DNA of 64,000 nt from Ralstonia insidiosa (GCF_008801405.1 NZ_VZPV01000001.1:248001-312000), one strand, 5' to 3'. Numbered from the stretch's first letter, positions 40,578 through 49,613 are shown. Notes: generated by a model from the letters alone, not told the origin. Made by a program: numbers and translations.

Positions 40578-41114
40578 TTACGCGGCGGTCAGCGCAGACT
40601 GCATCTGCGTCAGGCGCGCGCGCACCGAGGTGTCGAGCACTTCGTCGCCAATCTGCACACGCACGCCGCCGATCAACGAAGGATCGACGCTTACGTGAGC
40701 CTGCAGCTTCTTGCCGAACTTGCGTTCGAGCGTGGCGACCAGTTCGGTCAGGGGCGCGCCCTCAAGCGGGAACGCACTGGTGATCTCGACGTCGGCGGCG
40801 CCTTCGCTGGCATTCCGCAGCACATGGAATTGCGCGGCAATTTCCGGCAGCAGCGACAGGCGCTTGTTGGCCACCAGCAGGCCAACCAGTTCCTTCGCCT
40901 CATGCGATACCGGAGATTTCAACGCCGACAGGAAGATCCCCGCCACATCGGCTTTGGAGAGCTTCGGATCATCGGCGACTGCCTTCATGTCGGGCACGGC
41001 GGCGACTTGCCCCATTTCCGACACGAGCTCAGACCATGCACCCAGATTGCCGGCCTTCGCTACGCGAAACAGCGCCTCTGCGTACGGACGGGCAACGGTT
41101 GCGAGTTCTGCCAT
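40578..41114 (-). CDS. atpH: F1F0 ATP synthase delta subunit
   Basis: Peripheral-stalk subunit linking b to the top of alpha, 178 residues. N-terminal TVARPYAEALFRVAKAGN and C-terminal DPSLIGGVRVQIGDEVLDTS signatures. The gene starts 2 bp after atpF ends, which suggests translational coupling. Confidence 0.97.
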   Translation of the reverse strand: MAELATVARPYAEALFRVAKAGNLGAWSELVSEMGQVAAVPDMKAVADDPKLSKADVAGIFLSALKSPVSHEAKELVGLLVANKRLSLLPEIAAQFHVLRNASEGAADVEITSAFPLEGAPLTELVATLERKFGKKLQAHVSVDPSLIGGVRVQIGDEVLDTSVRARLTQMQSALTAA

Positions 41115-41116
41115 GA

Positions 41117-41587
41117 TTACAGCTCAGCCTTGAGTTGATTGAGCAGATCAGAGTGCACCTGCGCATTGACTTCACGCTTGAGGATCTGCTCGGCACCCTT
41201 CACAGCCAGCGTGGCAACCTGGTCACGCAGCGATTCACGCGCGCGCACGGTTTGCTGCTCGGCTTCGGCCTTGGCTTGCGCGATGATGCGTGCAGCTTCA
41301 GCTTGGGCGTTTTGCTTGATCTCGTCGGCGCTCATCTGGGCACGCTTTTCAGCGTCCGCGATGCGCTGCGCGCCTTCATTGCGCGCTTCGGTCAGTGCCT
41401 GCTCGACCCGCTTGTTGGCCAGCTCCAGCTCAGCCTTGCCCTTATCGGCAGCGGCCAGGCCATCGGCAATTTTCTTTGCGCGTTCGTCGAGCGCCTTCAC
41501 CAGGGGCGGCCAAATGAACTTGGCAACAACCCACCACAGGATGAAGAACACGACCATCTGCGCAACGAGTGTGGCGTTCAGGTTCAT
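41117..41587 (-). CDS. atpF: F1F0 ATP synthase b subunit
   Basis: Membrane anchor of the peripheral stalk, 156 residues. One membrane helix (about 5-27: TLVAQMVVFFILWWVVAKFI) followed by a long Ala/Glu/Lys-rich helix that dimerises. One copy only, as in other betaproteobacteria. Confidence 0.97.
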   Translation of the reverse strand: MNLNATLVAQMVVFFILWWVVAKFIWPPLVKALDERAKKIADGLAAADKGKAELELANKRVEQALTEARNEGAQRIADAEKRAQMSADEIKQNAQAEAARIIAQAKAEAEQQTVRARESLRDQVATLAVKGAEQILKREVNAQVHSDLLNQLKAEL

Positions 41588-41693
41588 GGTGTGTTCCTTT
41601 CGGTATTGAGACTACGGATCAATGCACGAAGCGGCGAGGGTCACGCAGAGCGTTCACCCAAGCCGCCTCCGGCATCATGCAGACCGAAAAGAA

Positions 41694-41960
41694 TTACTTG
41701 ATGACCGACAGCAGCGGGTTGGCGAACGCGAACAGCATGGCCACACCAACGCCGATCAGGAATGCCGCGTCGATCAGGCCAGCCAGCAGGAACATCTTGG
41801 TTTGCAGCGGGTTCATCAGCTCAGGCTGACGTGCGCAGGCTTCGATGTACTTGCCGCCCATCAGTGCGATGCCGAGGCAGGCGCCGATAGCACCCAGGCC
41901 GATGATGATGCCGATACCGATGGCGGTCAGACCTTGGATGTTGGCGAGAAATGCTTGCAT
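41694..41960 (-). CDS. atpE: F1F0 ATP synthase c subunit
   Basis: 88-residue hairpin of two membrane helices forming the proton-driven ring. The ion-binding acid is Asp64 in LAGLIDAAFLIGVGVA, and the polar loop is ARQPELM. No Na+-type ligand set is apparent, so a proton is the likely coupling ion. Confidence 0.97.
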   Translation of the reverse strand: MQAFLANIQGLTAIGIGIIIGLGAIGACLGIALMGGKYIEACARQPELMNPLQTKMFLLAGLIDAAFLIGVGVAMLFAFANPLLSVIK

Positions 41961-42043
41961 GATGACTCCCTTTTACGTGAAAGACTAAGAACTTGAGAAC
42001 TTGGAAAAATCAAACGGAACCGGAGAACCTGAACCGCAACTAC

Positions 42044-42925
42044 TTAGTGGTGTTCATGTGCCTGGCCGATGTACACCAGCGTCAGCATCATGAAAATGAA
42101 GGCTTGCAGCAGCACGATCAGGATGTGGAAGATCGCCCACACTGCACCCGCCACCACGTGACCCACGAAACCCAGTGCCGACGTGTCAGCACCGAACGTC
42201 CAGACCGAGCCAAGCAGCGCGATCAACAGGAACACCAGCTCGCCTGCGTACATGTTGCCGAACAACCGCATGCCCAGCGACACAGCCTTGGCGAGGAATT
42301 CAATGATGTTGAGGACCAGGTTGAACGGCGCGAGGTACCACTTGGCGCCGAACGGAGCGGAGAGCAGCTCGTGCGCGAAGCCGCCCGCACCCTTGATCTT
42401 GAAGCTGTAGTAGATCATCAGGATCAGCACAGCGAACGACATGCCGAACGTGCCGTTCAGGTCAGCCGTGGCCACTGCGCGGTGGTGCGGCACGTGCAGG
42501 CCGAAGGTGCCCAGGAGATGATTGACGCCCGTCACCCAATCCACCGGGATCAAGTCGACCGCGTTCATCAGCGTGACCCAGACGAAAACCATCAGGGCCA
42601 GCGGAGCGATCCAGGAGCGATCGCCGTGGATGATGCCCTTGGCCTGGTCGTCGACCATCTCGACAACCAGCTCAACGAAGGCTTGAAAACGACCGGGAAC
42701 GCCAGAGGTGACACGGCGCGCGGCCATGCCCAGGAAGATGATGCCGATCAGGCCCATCAACACGGACCAGAACATCGTGTCCCAGTTGATGACGGTGAAG
42801 TCGACGACGGACGCCTGCTTGCCACCGATGCTATTGAAATTCTGCAAATGCTCCGCGATATACGCGGAAGGCGTGAGAGCGTGCTCGGCGGCGTGGCCGG
42901 CGGCTTCTGCGACTTCAGTTGCCAT
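42044..42925 (-). CDS. atpB: F1F0 ATP synthase a subunit
   Basis: Stator channel of F0, 293 residues with five to six membrane helices. The essential arginine lies in LAKAVSLGMRLFGNMYAGEL. The C-terminal helix VLLQAFIFMMLTLVYIGQA carries the conserved Gln. N-terminal residues about 1-40 are an Ala-rich leader before the first helix. Confidence 0.97.
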   Translation of the reverse strand: MATEVAEAAGHAAEHALTPSAYIAEHLQNFNSIGGKQASVVDFTVINWDTMFWSVLMGLIGIIFLGMAARRVTSGVPGRFQAFVELVVEMVDDQAKGIIHGDRSWIAPLALMVFVWVTLMNAVDLIPVDWVTGVNHLLGTFGLHVPHHRAVATADLNGTFGMSFAVLILMIYYSFKIKGAGGFAHELLSAPFGAKWYLAPFNLVLNIIEFLAKAVSLGMRLFGNMYAGELVFLLIALLGSVWTFGADTSALGFVGHVVAGAVWAIFHILIVLLQAFIFMMLTLVYIGQAHEHH

Positions 42926-43149
42926 GATGATTCAGTCCAATATTGCGAAACATTCTTCGTGATCCGTTCCAGCTCGCGCCCGATGCTCAACAGGTTTCCC
43001 TGGAGATCGCGGACTGCACGCGGCTTGAACGCGCCACCTTATTCTTGCGGAGTGTCAGCGCAATGAACCGGGGCCTCTCCTGCCGCCAGTTCCTGCGGTG
43101 TTCCGACACATCCCATGCGCCTGCCGCAATGCCGCAGGCTAGAGGTCCA

Positions 43150-43722
43150 TCATCGCAATGCGAGACCGACCCAGTACATCTTGAGTGCCAGGATCAGGGT
43201 GATCAGCAAAGGCGGCCAGTGCAGCCCCTTGAACACCACCACCACGATCACCAGCAGTGCGACCGTGCCGAGCACCTTGATCGCTTCGCCCACCACCAGT
43301 CGGGCGATGGACTCGAACCCCTTGGCCGTCGACAGTCGCATCGCGAACCATGCCGAAGGCACCACGCACACACCGCCACCCAACAAGGCCGACAACGCAG
43401 CTTGGCCTGCCGACGCGGCGCCTGTGCCCGCAAACCAGCTACCCACATACCATCCGAGCGCACACAACAGTGTGATGGCCACCTGGCCGAGCACGATGGA
43501 GAAAGGCGTGATACGCGAAGCCCGCAGGGCCTGCTCGCCGAACATGGCAACCGCTTCGTCATGTGAGAGCACATGCATCGGCGGCTCCGCCTTCCCGGCA
43601 TCGTCGTCCCAATCATCGTGCTTCGGATCCTGCGCCGACTCAGGTCGGGCGGCTTCCAACGAAGCGTAAGAATCGGGCCGTTGCCGGTCAGCTGGCTGCA
43701 TGGAAGAATGCGCTTTCGTCAT
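43150..43722 (-). CDS. atpI: ATP synthase protein I, with N-terminal extension
   Basis: First gene of the atp operon; AtpI assists c-ring assembly and is not part of the final enzyme. 190 residues, longer than the usual 120-130: about 60 polar, acidic residues (QPADRQRPDSYASLEAARPE) precede the four-helix membrane part (ITPFSIVLGQVAITLLCALGW, AALSALLGGGVCVVPSAWF, VALLVIVVVVFKGLHWPPL). ATG 43722 lies 40 nt downstream of a good -10 box, which supports the long form. Confidence 0.85.
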   Translation of the reverse strand: MTKAHSSMQPADRQRPDSYASLEAARPESAQDPKHDDWDDDAGKAEPPMHVLSHDEAVAMFGEQALRASRITPFSIVLGQVAITLLCALGWYVGSWFAGTGAASAGQAALSALLGGGVCVVPSAWFAMRLSTAKGFESIARLVVGEAIKVLGTVALLVIVVVVFKGLHWPPLLITLILALKMYWVGLALR

Positions 43723-43761
43723 GCCGCACCGCTTTGGGTCAGGCGGATTTAAAACCGCACG

Positions 43762-43791
43762 ATTTTACGGGACATGGCGTTCACCAGTCAA
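43762..43791 (-). promoter_or_regulatory. Sigma70 promoter of the atp operon
   Basis: Minus strand: TTGACT (43786-43791), 18-bp spacer, TAAAAT (43762-43767). Both boxes are one base off consensus. Transcription would start near 43755, about 33 nt before the atpI ATG. Confidence 0.75.
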
Positions 43792-43996
43792 CGCGCAAGC
43801 GAACGGTCGTGCAGGCGCCTTCGACAGCACTCGGAGCGGCTGCGTTCCACGCTCCCTACGCAATGATGTGCTGCTGCCAGGGCACCGAATCCGCCTGATG
43901 GAGCGGTGCCCCGGTGATTCCATGATGGTATTGCCCGCGCACAGCGTCGATGACGTGCGAGGTAATCGCACTGATTCGGTGCCGGCGGATGCCCGC

Positions 43997-44033
43997 AAAT
44001 GACGCAGCGGCGCGGGTTACGCCAACTGCGTCA
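43997..44033 (-). terminator. Terminator-like hairpin after parB
   Basis: Perfect arms TGACGCAG (44000-44007) and CTGCGTCA (44026-44033) with an 18-nt loop, then TTT on the minus strand. It starts 21 bp after the parB stop and would separate the mnmG-parB operon from atp transcription. Confidence 0.6.
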
Positions 44034-44053
44034 AACTGTCGCAGCAATACAAC

Positions 44054-44965
44054 TCAGGCAGCCTCTTCGCCGCCGTCCGGACGCAGGCGCGCCAGCAAAC
44101 CGTCAAACTCGTCGAGGCTGCTGAACTGCACGGTCAGCTGGCCACGGCCCTTGGCCGCCAGCTTGATCTGTACGCCCAAGCCCAGTTGGTCAGCCAGTTC
44201 TTCTTCCAGACGGGCGACATCTCGCCCCCCTTGATGTGCGCCCTTCTGCTTGAGCGACTTCAACTCGAACGGCTTGAGCGTCAACGCCACCAGCTTTTCC
44301 GTCTCGCGCACCGACAGGCGCTTGTTGACGATCTGGTTGGCCAACAGGATTTGTGTCGCACTGTCGACTGCTAGCAGCGCACGGGCGTGGCCCATGTCGA
44401 TGTCGCCGGCCATCAACATCGTCTGCACAGGCTGGGCGAGATTCAACAGGCGCAATAGGTTTGATACCGCGCTGCGCGAGCGGCCCACCGATTCTGCCGC
44501 CTGCTCGTGCGTGAACTGGAATTCACGCACCAGGCGCGCAATGCCCTGCGCTTCTTCCAGCGGGTTGAGGTCTTCGCGCTGGATGTTCTCGATGAGCGCC
44601 ATGGCGGCGGCCGATTCGTCCGGCACGTCCTTCACGAGCACCGGCACTTCGGTCAGACCGGCCAAGCGCGAGGCGCGGAAGCGGCGCTCGCCCGCGATGA
44701 TTTCGTACTTGGGCTGCGGGCCGTCGGACGCGATCTTGCGCACCAGGATCGGCTGCATCAGGCCTTGCGCGCGAATGCTCGCGGCCAACTCCTGCAGCGC
44801 ACCTTCGTCCATGCGCGTACGCGGTTGGTACTTGCCGGGCTGCATCTGCTCGAGCTTCAGCACCGTCGGCGCGCCCTCCTGCTTGGCGGTCTCGACAATC
44901 TCGGCGGGACTGCCCAGCAGCGCCTCGAGGCCGCGGCCCAGTCCCTTTTTCTTCATCGTGCTCAT
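44054..44965 (-). CDS. parB: Chromosome partitioning protein ParB, CTP-dependent clamp
   Basis: 303 residues. CTP-binding/arginine patch IIAGERRFRASRLAG, parS-reading helix-turn-helix EQAAESVGRSRSAVSNLLRL, and a C-terminal dimerisation segment. The N-terminal KKGLGRGLEALLG is the motif that contacts ParA. It lies 17 bp downstream of parA. Three parS palindromes are found in and near mnmG, about 2-4 kb upstream. Confidence 0.97.
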   Translation of the reverse strand: MSTMKKKGLGRGLEALLGSPAEIVETAKQEGAPTVLKLEQMQPGKYQPRTRMDEGALQELAASIRAQGLMQPILVRKIASDGPQPKYEIIAGERRFRASRLAGLTEVPVLVKDVPDESAAAMALIENIQREDLNPLEEAQGIARLVREFQFTHEQAAESVGRSRSAVSNLLRLLNLAQPVQTMLMAGDIDMGHARALLAVDSATQILLANQIVNKRLSVRETEKLVALTLKPFELKSLKQKGAHQGGRDVARLEEELADQLGLGVQIKLAAKGRGQLTVQFSSLDEFDGLLARLRPDGGEEAA

Positions 44966-44982
44966 GTTGTCCTCTTACCGCA

Positions 44983-45768
44983 TCAGGCCGGCGTGTCGGC
45001 CATCTGCCGCACGCGCGCGATCATCTCGGCGCCGAAATCCAGGTAGGCCTTGGCGCCCTTCGACGCAGGGTCGAACGCCACACCCGGCATGCCGTACGAC
45101 GGCGCCTCGGCCAGGCGCACGTTGCGCGGGATCAGCGTCTTGAAGACCTTGTCGCCAAAGTGCGACTCGAGCTGCGCCGATACCTGCTGCTGCAGCGTCA
45201 CACGCGGGTCGAACATCACACGCAACAGGCCGATCACCTTCAGATCACGGTTCAGGTTGGCGTGCACCTGCTTGATGGTGTTGACCAGATCCGACAGCCC
45301 TTCGAGCGCGAAGTACTCGCACTGCATCGGTACGACCACGCCGTGCGCGGCGCACAGGCCGTTGAGCGTAAGCAGCGACAGCGACGGCGGGCAATCGATC
45401 AGGACGAAGTCGTAGTCGGCATCGACCTCAGCCAATGCGAGCTTGAGGCGGTTTTCGCGATGCTCCAGGTCGACCAGTTCGACTTCAGCACCGGCCAAGT
45501 CACGGTTGGCGGGCAGCACATCGTAGCGGCCGGCTTCCGAGCGCTGGCGCGCCTGCGGAATCGTCGCCAAGCCGACGAGCACCTGATACACGCTGAATTC
45601 CAGCGTGTGCTTGTCGATGCCCGAGCCCATCGAGGCGTTGCCCTGCGGGTCCAAATCGACCAGCAGCACGCGCTGCCCTTGCGCGGCCAGGCCGGCGGCG
45701 AGGTTCACCGTGGTGGTGGTCTTGCCGACCCCACCCTTCTGGTTGGCGATCACGAAAATATTCGACAT
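44983..45768 (-). CDS. parA: Chromosome partitioning ATPase ParA
   Basis: 261 residues, deviant Walker A QKGGVGKTTTTVNLAAG (10-26 region, Lys11 and Lys16), Walker A' VLLVDLDPQGNAS, and Walker B YDFVLIDCPPSLS. It makes nucleoid-bound gradients that move ParB-parS complexes. Short N-terminus without a helix-turn-helix, so it is a chromosomal, type Ib-like ParA. In the mnmG-rsmG-parA-parB operon. Confidence 0.97.
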   Translation of the reverse strand: MSNIFVIANQKGGVGKTTTTVNLAAGLAAQGQRVLLVDLDPQGNASMGSGIDKHTLEFSVYQVLVGLATIPQARQRSEAGRYDVLPANRDLAGAEVELVDLEHRENRLKLALAEVDADYDFVLIDCPPSLSLLTLNGLCAAHGVVVPMQCEYFALEGLSDLVNTIKQVHANLNRDLKVIGLLRVMFDPRVTLQQQVSAQLESHFGDKVFKTLIPRNVRLAEAPSYGMPGVAFDPASKGAKAYLDFGAEMIARVRQMADTPA

Positions 45769-45789
45769 GACTCCTCTGCGGTGAATGAC

Positions 45790-46458
45790 TCACGCCGACG
45801 GCGCAAGGATGACCAGATGACGCTCGGCCGGCAGCCCCGGCACGGTCAGGCGTTCGATGGCTTCGACGGTCCAGCCGGCGGGCAGGCGTTCGATTTCGGT
45901 GTCCGGGCGCACGCCCTTCATGGCGACCATGCGGCCGCCCGGCGCCAGCAGGTGGCCGGCGAGATTCACGAAATCGACCAGTTCAGCAAACGCGCGCGAG
46001 GTGATGACGCCGTAGCCGGTAGTGTCGGCCAGTTTTTCCACGTGGCCCCAGTGCGACTGGGCGTTGGTCAGGCCAAGCTCGGCACGGCACTGCGTCAGGA
46101 ACGCGGTTTTCTTTTGCACGATGTCGACCATCGTGACACTCACATCCGGGTAGGCGATGGCCAGCGGAATGCCGGGCAAGCCGCCACCGGAGCCAACATC
46201 CAGCACGCGTGGTGCATCCGGCTGCGCGCGGCGCGCCAACTCAGCAATGCGCGACACGGCCGACAGCGAATCCAGCAAGTGATGCGTGAGCATCTCACCC
46301 GCGTCGCGGATGGCGGTCAGGTTGTAGACGCGGTTCCACTTGGCAAGCAGCCCTTGGTACGCCAGCAGGCGATCCACTTGAGCTTCGTCCAGTGACAAGC
46401 CCAGGGCGCGCGCGCCCGCCTCCAACTCCGATCGGGCGTCGGTCAATGCATTTGCCAT
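45790..46458 (-). CDS. rsmG: 16S rRNA (guanine-N7) methyltransferase RsmG
   Basis: Methylates G527 of 16S rRNA using SAM. 222 residues. SAM-binding VLDVGSGGGLPGIPLAIA. The ATG at 46458 overlaps the mnmG stop by one base (TGATG), showing coupling. A TTG codon precedes it in frame but is less likely. Confidence 0.96.
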   Translation of the reverse strand: MANALTDARSELEAGARALGLSLDEAQVDRLLAYQGLLAKWNRVYNLTAIRDAGEMLTHHLLDSLSAVSRIAELARRAQPDAPRVLDVGSGGGLPGIPLAIAYPDVSVTMVDIVQKKTAFLTQCRAELGLTNAQSHWGHVEKLADTTGYGVITSRAFAELVDFVNLAGHLLAPGGRMVAMKGVRPDTEIERLPAGWTVEAIERLTVPGLPAERHLVILAPSA

Positions 46459-48407
46459 CAAGCGGCCTCGCCTTCTGCGCCGGCGCGGGGGCCAACTTGG
46501 CCGCGCAGCACGCCCTTCTTCAGATGCACCAGCAACAGCGACACCGCCGCCGGCGTGATGCCGGAGATACGCGACGCCTGCCCGATGGTCTCGGGCTTGT
46601 GCTTGGCCAGCTTCTGCTGCACTTCGATCGACAGGCCGCGCACCTGCGAATAATCGAAATCCGCAGGCAGACGGGTGTTCTCGTTGGCGCCCAGGCGCTC
46701 CACTTCATCGGCCTGGCGGGCGATGTAGCCGTGGTACTTGATGCCGATCTCGACCTGCTCGCGGATCTGCTCGGCCAGCAGCGGATCTTCGGCAAACGGA
46801 CCCTCGGGCGCGTACTTGCCGCCCTGCATGCCCATCAGCGATTCGTACGTCACGTTCGGGCGACGCAGCAGGTCGGCCAGCGAGTACTCGCGCTCAATAC
46901 CTTTCCCCAGCACCGGCTCGGCGTCTTCCAGCGGGAGGATCGCCGGGTTCACCCAGGTCGACTTCAGGCGTTCTGTTTCACGTGAAACAGCGTCGCGCTT
47001 GCGGTTGAACGCATCCCAGCGGGCGTCGTCGACCACGCCCAGCGTGCGGCCGACTTCGGTCAGGCGCATGTCGGCGTTGTCTTCACGCAGGCTCAGGCGG
47101 AATTCGGCGCGGCTGGTGAACATGCGGTACGGCTCGGTCACGCCACGGGTGATGAGGTCGTCGACCAGCACGCCCAAGTAAGCCTGGTCACGGCGCGGCG
47201 TCCAGGCATCCTTGCCCTGCACTTGCAGGCCGGCGTTGATCCCGGCGAGCAGGCCTTGGGCGGCAGCTTCTTCGTAGCCGGTCGTGCCGTTGATCTGGCC
47301 GGCGAAGAACAGACCGGAAATCGCCTTCGATTCCAGCGAAGCCTTCAGCCCGCGCGGGTCGAAATAGTCGTATTCGATGGCATAACCCGGGCGCAGGATG
47401 TGCGCGTTTTCCAGGCCGCGCATCGAGTGGATCAGGTCCAGCTGCACATCGAACGGCAGGCTGGTCGACACGCCGTTCGGGTAAAACTCATTCGTCGTCA
47501 GCCCTTCCGGCTCCAGGAAAATCTGGTGGCTGTCCTTGCTGGCGAAGCGGTGGATCTTGTCTTCGATGCTCGGGCAGTAGCGCGGCCCTACCCCTTCGAT
47601 CACGCCCGTGTACATCGGCGAGCGATCGAGGCCGGCGCGGATGATGTCGTGCGTGCGCTCGTTGGTGTGCGTGACCCAGCACGGTACTTGGCGTGGATGC
47701 ATGTCCGCACGCCCCATGAACGAGAACACCGGCACCGGATCCAAATCGCCCGGCTGCTCTTCCAGCACCGAGAAATCGATGGTCCGGCCGTCGATCCGAG
47801 GTGGCGTACCGGTCTTCAAACGCCCTTGCGGCAGCTTCAATTCCTTCAGGCGCGCCGACAGCGACACCGCTGCCGGGTCGCCCGCACGGCCACCGGTGTA
47901 GTTGTTCAGGCCCACGTGGATCTTGCCGTCGAGGAACGTCCCCGCCGTCAGCACGACCGCACGTGCACGGAACTGCACGCCTACCTGCGTCACCGCGCCG
48001 ACCACGCGATCGCCTTCCACCAACAGGTCTTCGACGGCCTGCTGGAACAGCATCAGGTTCGGCTGGTTCTCCAGGCGATGGCGGATGGCGGCCTTGTACA
48101 GCACACGGTCCGCTTGGGCGCGGGTCGCGCGCACGGCCGGCCCCTTGCTGGAGTTGAGGATGCGGAACTGGATCCCGCCCTCGTCCGTGGCAATGGCCAT
48201 GGCACCGCCCAGCGCATCCACTTCCTTGACCAGATGGCCCTTGCCAATGCCCCCGATGGACGGGTTGCAGCTCATCTGCCCCAGCGTCTCGATGTTGTGC
48301 GTCAGCAGCAGGGTCTGGCAACCCATGCGCGCCGCCGCCAGGGCGGCCTCGGTGCCGGCGTGTCCGCCACCCACCACGATCACATCGAATTCAATTGGAT
48401 ACAGCAT
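46458..48407 (-). CDS. mnmG: tRNA uridine 5-carboxymethylaminomethyl modification enzyme MnmG
   Basis: FAD enzyme that, with MnmE, modifies U34 of several tRNAs. 649 residues from ATG 48407 (MLYPIEFDVIVVGGGHAG), FAD-binding GGGHAGTEAAL. GGIGKGHLVKEVDALGG and PPRIDGRTIDFS are conserved. Eight residues more upstream (48431) are possible but lack family homology. A perfect parS site lies inside the coding region at 46974-46989. Confidence 0.97.
   Translation of the reverse strand: MLYPIEFDVIVVGGGHAGTEAALAAARMGCQTLLLTHNIETLGQMSCNPSIGGIGKGHLVKEVDALGGAMAIATDEGGIQFRILNSSKGPAVRATRAQADRVLYKAAIRHRLENQPNLMLFQQAVEDLLVEGDRVVGAVTQVGVQFRARAVVLTAGTFLDGKIHVGLNNYTGGRAGDPAAVSLSARLKELKLPQGRLKTGTPPRIDGRTIDFSVLEEQPGDLDPVPVFSFMGRADMHPRQVPCWVTHTNERTHDIIRAGLDRSPMYTGVIEGVGPRYCPSIEDKIHRFASKDSHQIFLEPEGLTTNEFYPNGVSTSLPFDVQLDLIHSMRGLENAHILRPGYAIEYDYFDPRGLKASLESKAISGLFFAGQINGTTGYEEAAAQGLLAGINAGLQVQGKDAWTPRRDQAYLGVLVDDLITRGVTEPYRMFTSRAEFRLSLREDNADMRLTEVGRTLGVVDDARWDAFNRKRDAVSRETERLKSTWVNPAILPLEDAEPVLGKGIEREYSLADLLRRPNVTYESLMGMQGGKYAPEGPFAEDPLLAEQIREQVEIGIKYHGYIARQADEVERLGANENTRLPADFDYSQVRGLSIEVQQKLAKHKPETIGQASRISGITPAAVSLLLVHLKKGVLRGQVGPRAGAEGEAA
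46974..46989. other. parS site inside mnmG
   Basis: Perfect 16-bp palindrome TGTTTCACGTGAAACA, identical to the universal bacterial parS consensus. It lies inside the mnmG coding frame near its 3' third. Confidence 0.92.
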
Positions 48408-48451
48408 GGCTTCCTCCTCGCATGGAGGCATCAGAAATTTGGAGAAGCGGA

Positions 48452-48457
48452 ATTATA
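48452..48457 (-). promoter_or_regulatory. Candidate -10 of the mnmG-rsmG-parA-parB operon
   Basis: Minus strand TATAAT, 45 bp before the mnmG ATG. The -35 region at 17-18 bp is poor. Both upstream parS sites are 60-125 bp farther upstream, so ParB binding could affect this promoter. Confidence 0.4.
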
Positions 48458-48520
48458 AGTCGCGCAGCTACCCCGCTGTTCGACGATGCGGCAATCGAGA
48501 CGAAATTCAGCCGCATTTCA

Positions 48521-48536
48521 TGTTTCACGTGGAACA
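48521..48536. other. parS site with one mismatch
   Basis: TGTTTCACGTGGAACA: one substitution (A to G) from the consensus palindrome. It lies in the mnmG upstream region, 25 bp from the next site. Confidence 0.75.
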
Positions 48537-48561
48537 TGCATCGCTTGTTTCGCGGCGTTTG

Positions 48562-48577
48562 TGTTTCACGTGAAACA
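48562..48577. other. parS site upstream of mnmG
   Basis: Perfect TGTTTCACGTGAAACA, in a palindrome that extends two more bases on either side (48560-48579). It lies between the mnmG operon and the LysR gene 48589-49527. Confidence 0.93.
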
Positions 48578-48588
48578 CATCATTCGGT

Positions 48589-49527
48589 TCAGTCACCGCC
48601 CTTGCTTTCCGACCGAGCGCGCAGGAAATCGATGAAGACCCGCAGCTTGCCCGGCATCTGTGGCGTGCGGGGGAAATAGAGATGAAAGCGATACATGGGC
48701 GGGCACCACGCCTCAAGCACCCGGGCCAGGTGCCCGGCCGCCACCTCCTCGGCGACGAGGTCTTCCAGCACGTGCGCCAAGCCAACGCCCTGCTTCGCCG
48801 CCCCGACCATCGCCAACACATCATTCGCGATAAAACCGCCGGCCACGTCGACCGACTGAATGGCGCCGCCCTGCTCGGGCTCGACAAACTCCCAGTCGTA
48901 CAAGGTGCCGCTGCTTGGAAAGCGGTAGCGGATACAGCGATGTCCGCGCAGCGCGTCCGGTGTTTCGGGTGTGCCATACGCTTGCAGATACGCCGGGCTG
49001 CCCACCACCGCGACGCGCCGCGCCGGCCCGATCGGCACACCAACCATGTCGCGCTCGACACGCTCCCCAAAGCGGATACCGACGTCAAAGCGGTCTGCGA
49101 CGATGGCCGACAAACCATCGTCCACCGACACCTCCAGCTCGATACGCGGATAACGCGAGAGGAAATCGCCAAGCACCGGTTGCAGCACCGCCTGGTACGC
49201 CACGCGTGAAGCCGTCACACGCAACGTGCCGCGCGGCTCCGTCGCACGCTCGCCCACTTCGGCCATCGCGCCGTACAGCGCATCGAGACTCGGTCGCGCG
49301 ACGGCGAGCAAGGCCTCCCCCGCTTCGGTCGCGCTCACCTGCCGTGTCGTACGCGCCAGCAGCTGCGCGCCGAGCGCGGACTCCAGCCGCCGGATCGTCT
49401 GCGACAACGCAGAGGTGGAGACCTCCAGCGCCGCCGCTGCGTGCGTGAAACTCCCCGCCTCGGCCACGCGGCGCAATGCATCGAGCGCAGGCAGCAGGTC
49501 CGGATCGATTGTGAATTCTGTCTTCAT
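48589..49527 (-). CDS. LysR-family transcriptional regulator
   Basis: 312 residues from ATG 49527 (MKTEFTIDPDLLPALDALRR). Winged helix (HAAAALEVSTSALSQTIRRL) and LysR substrate-binding domain. Divergent from the aldo/keto reductase at 49614; a CCGATT/AATCGG dyad lies between. It is therefore the likely regulator of that reductase. Confidence 0.92.
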   Translation of the reverse strand: MKTEFTIDPDLLPALDALRRVAEAGSFTHAAAALEVSTSALSQTIRRLESALGAQLLARTTRQVSATEAGEALLAVARPSLDALYGAMAEVGERATEPRGTLRVTASRVAYQAVLQPVLGDFLSRYPRIELEVSVDDGLSAIVADRFDVGIRFGERVERDMVGVPIGPARRVAVVGSPAYLQAYGTPETPDALRGHRCIRYRFPSSGTLYDWEFVEPEQGGAIQSVDVAGGFIANDVLAMVGAAKQGVGLAHVLEDLVAEEVAAGHLARVLEAWCPPMYRFHLYFPRTPQMPGKLRVFIDFLRARSESKGGD

Positions 49528-49534
49528 AGTGCAT

Positions 49535-49556
49535 CCGATTCTATCCACTTAATCGG
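49535..49556. promoter_or_regulatory. Candidate LysR operator
   Basis: CCGATT (49535-49540), 10-bp spacer, AATCGG (49551-49556): a perfect 6-bp inverted repeat of LysR type in the 86-bp divergent region. Confidence 0.5.
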
Positions 49557-49613
49557 CGCGATCACGCTGCCTAGACTGGCGACTCCTCTCCCTGATCTGA
49601 CAAGGACATCGCC

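Larger units (their letters stand above)
43723..44053. other. Intergenic region between parB and atpI
   Basis: 331 bp. On the minus strand it holds the parB terminator-like hairpin (43997-44033) and the atp promoter (43762-43791). The space between shows nothing I can assign; short open frames in it have no family resemblance. Confidence 0.5.

Noticed and set aside
38884..40698. Long plus-strand frame opposite atpA
   Set aside because: Shadow of a certain ATP synthase gene; no recognisable protein.
43700..44002. Open frames between parB and atpI
   Set aside because: They overlap the atp promoter and the parB terminator hairpin and have no family similarity.
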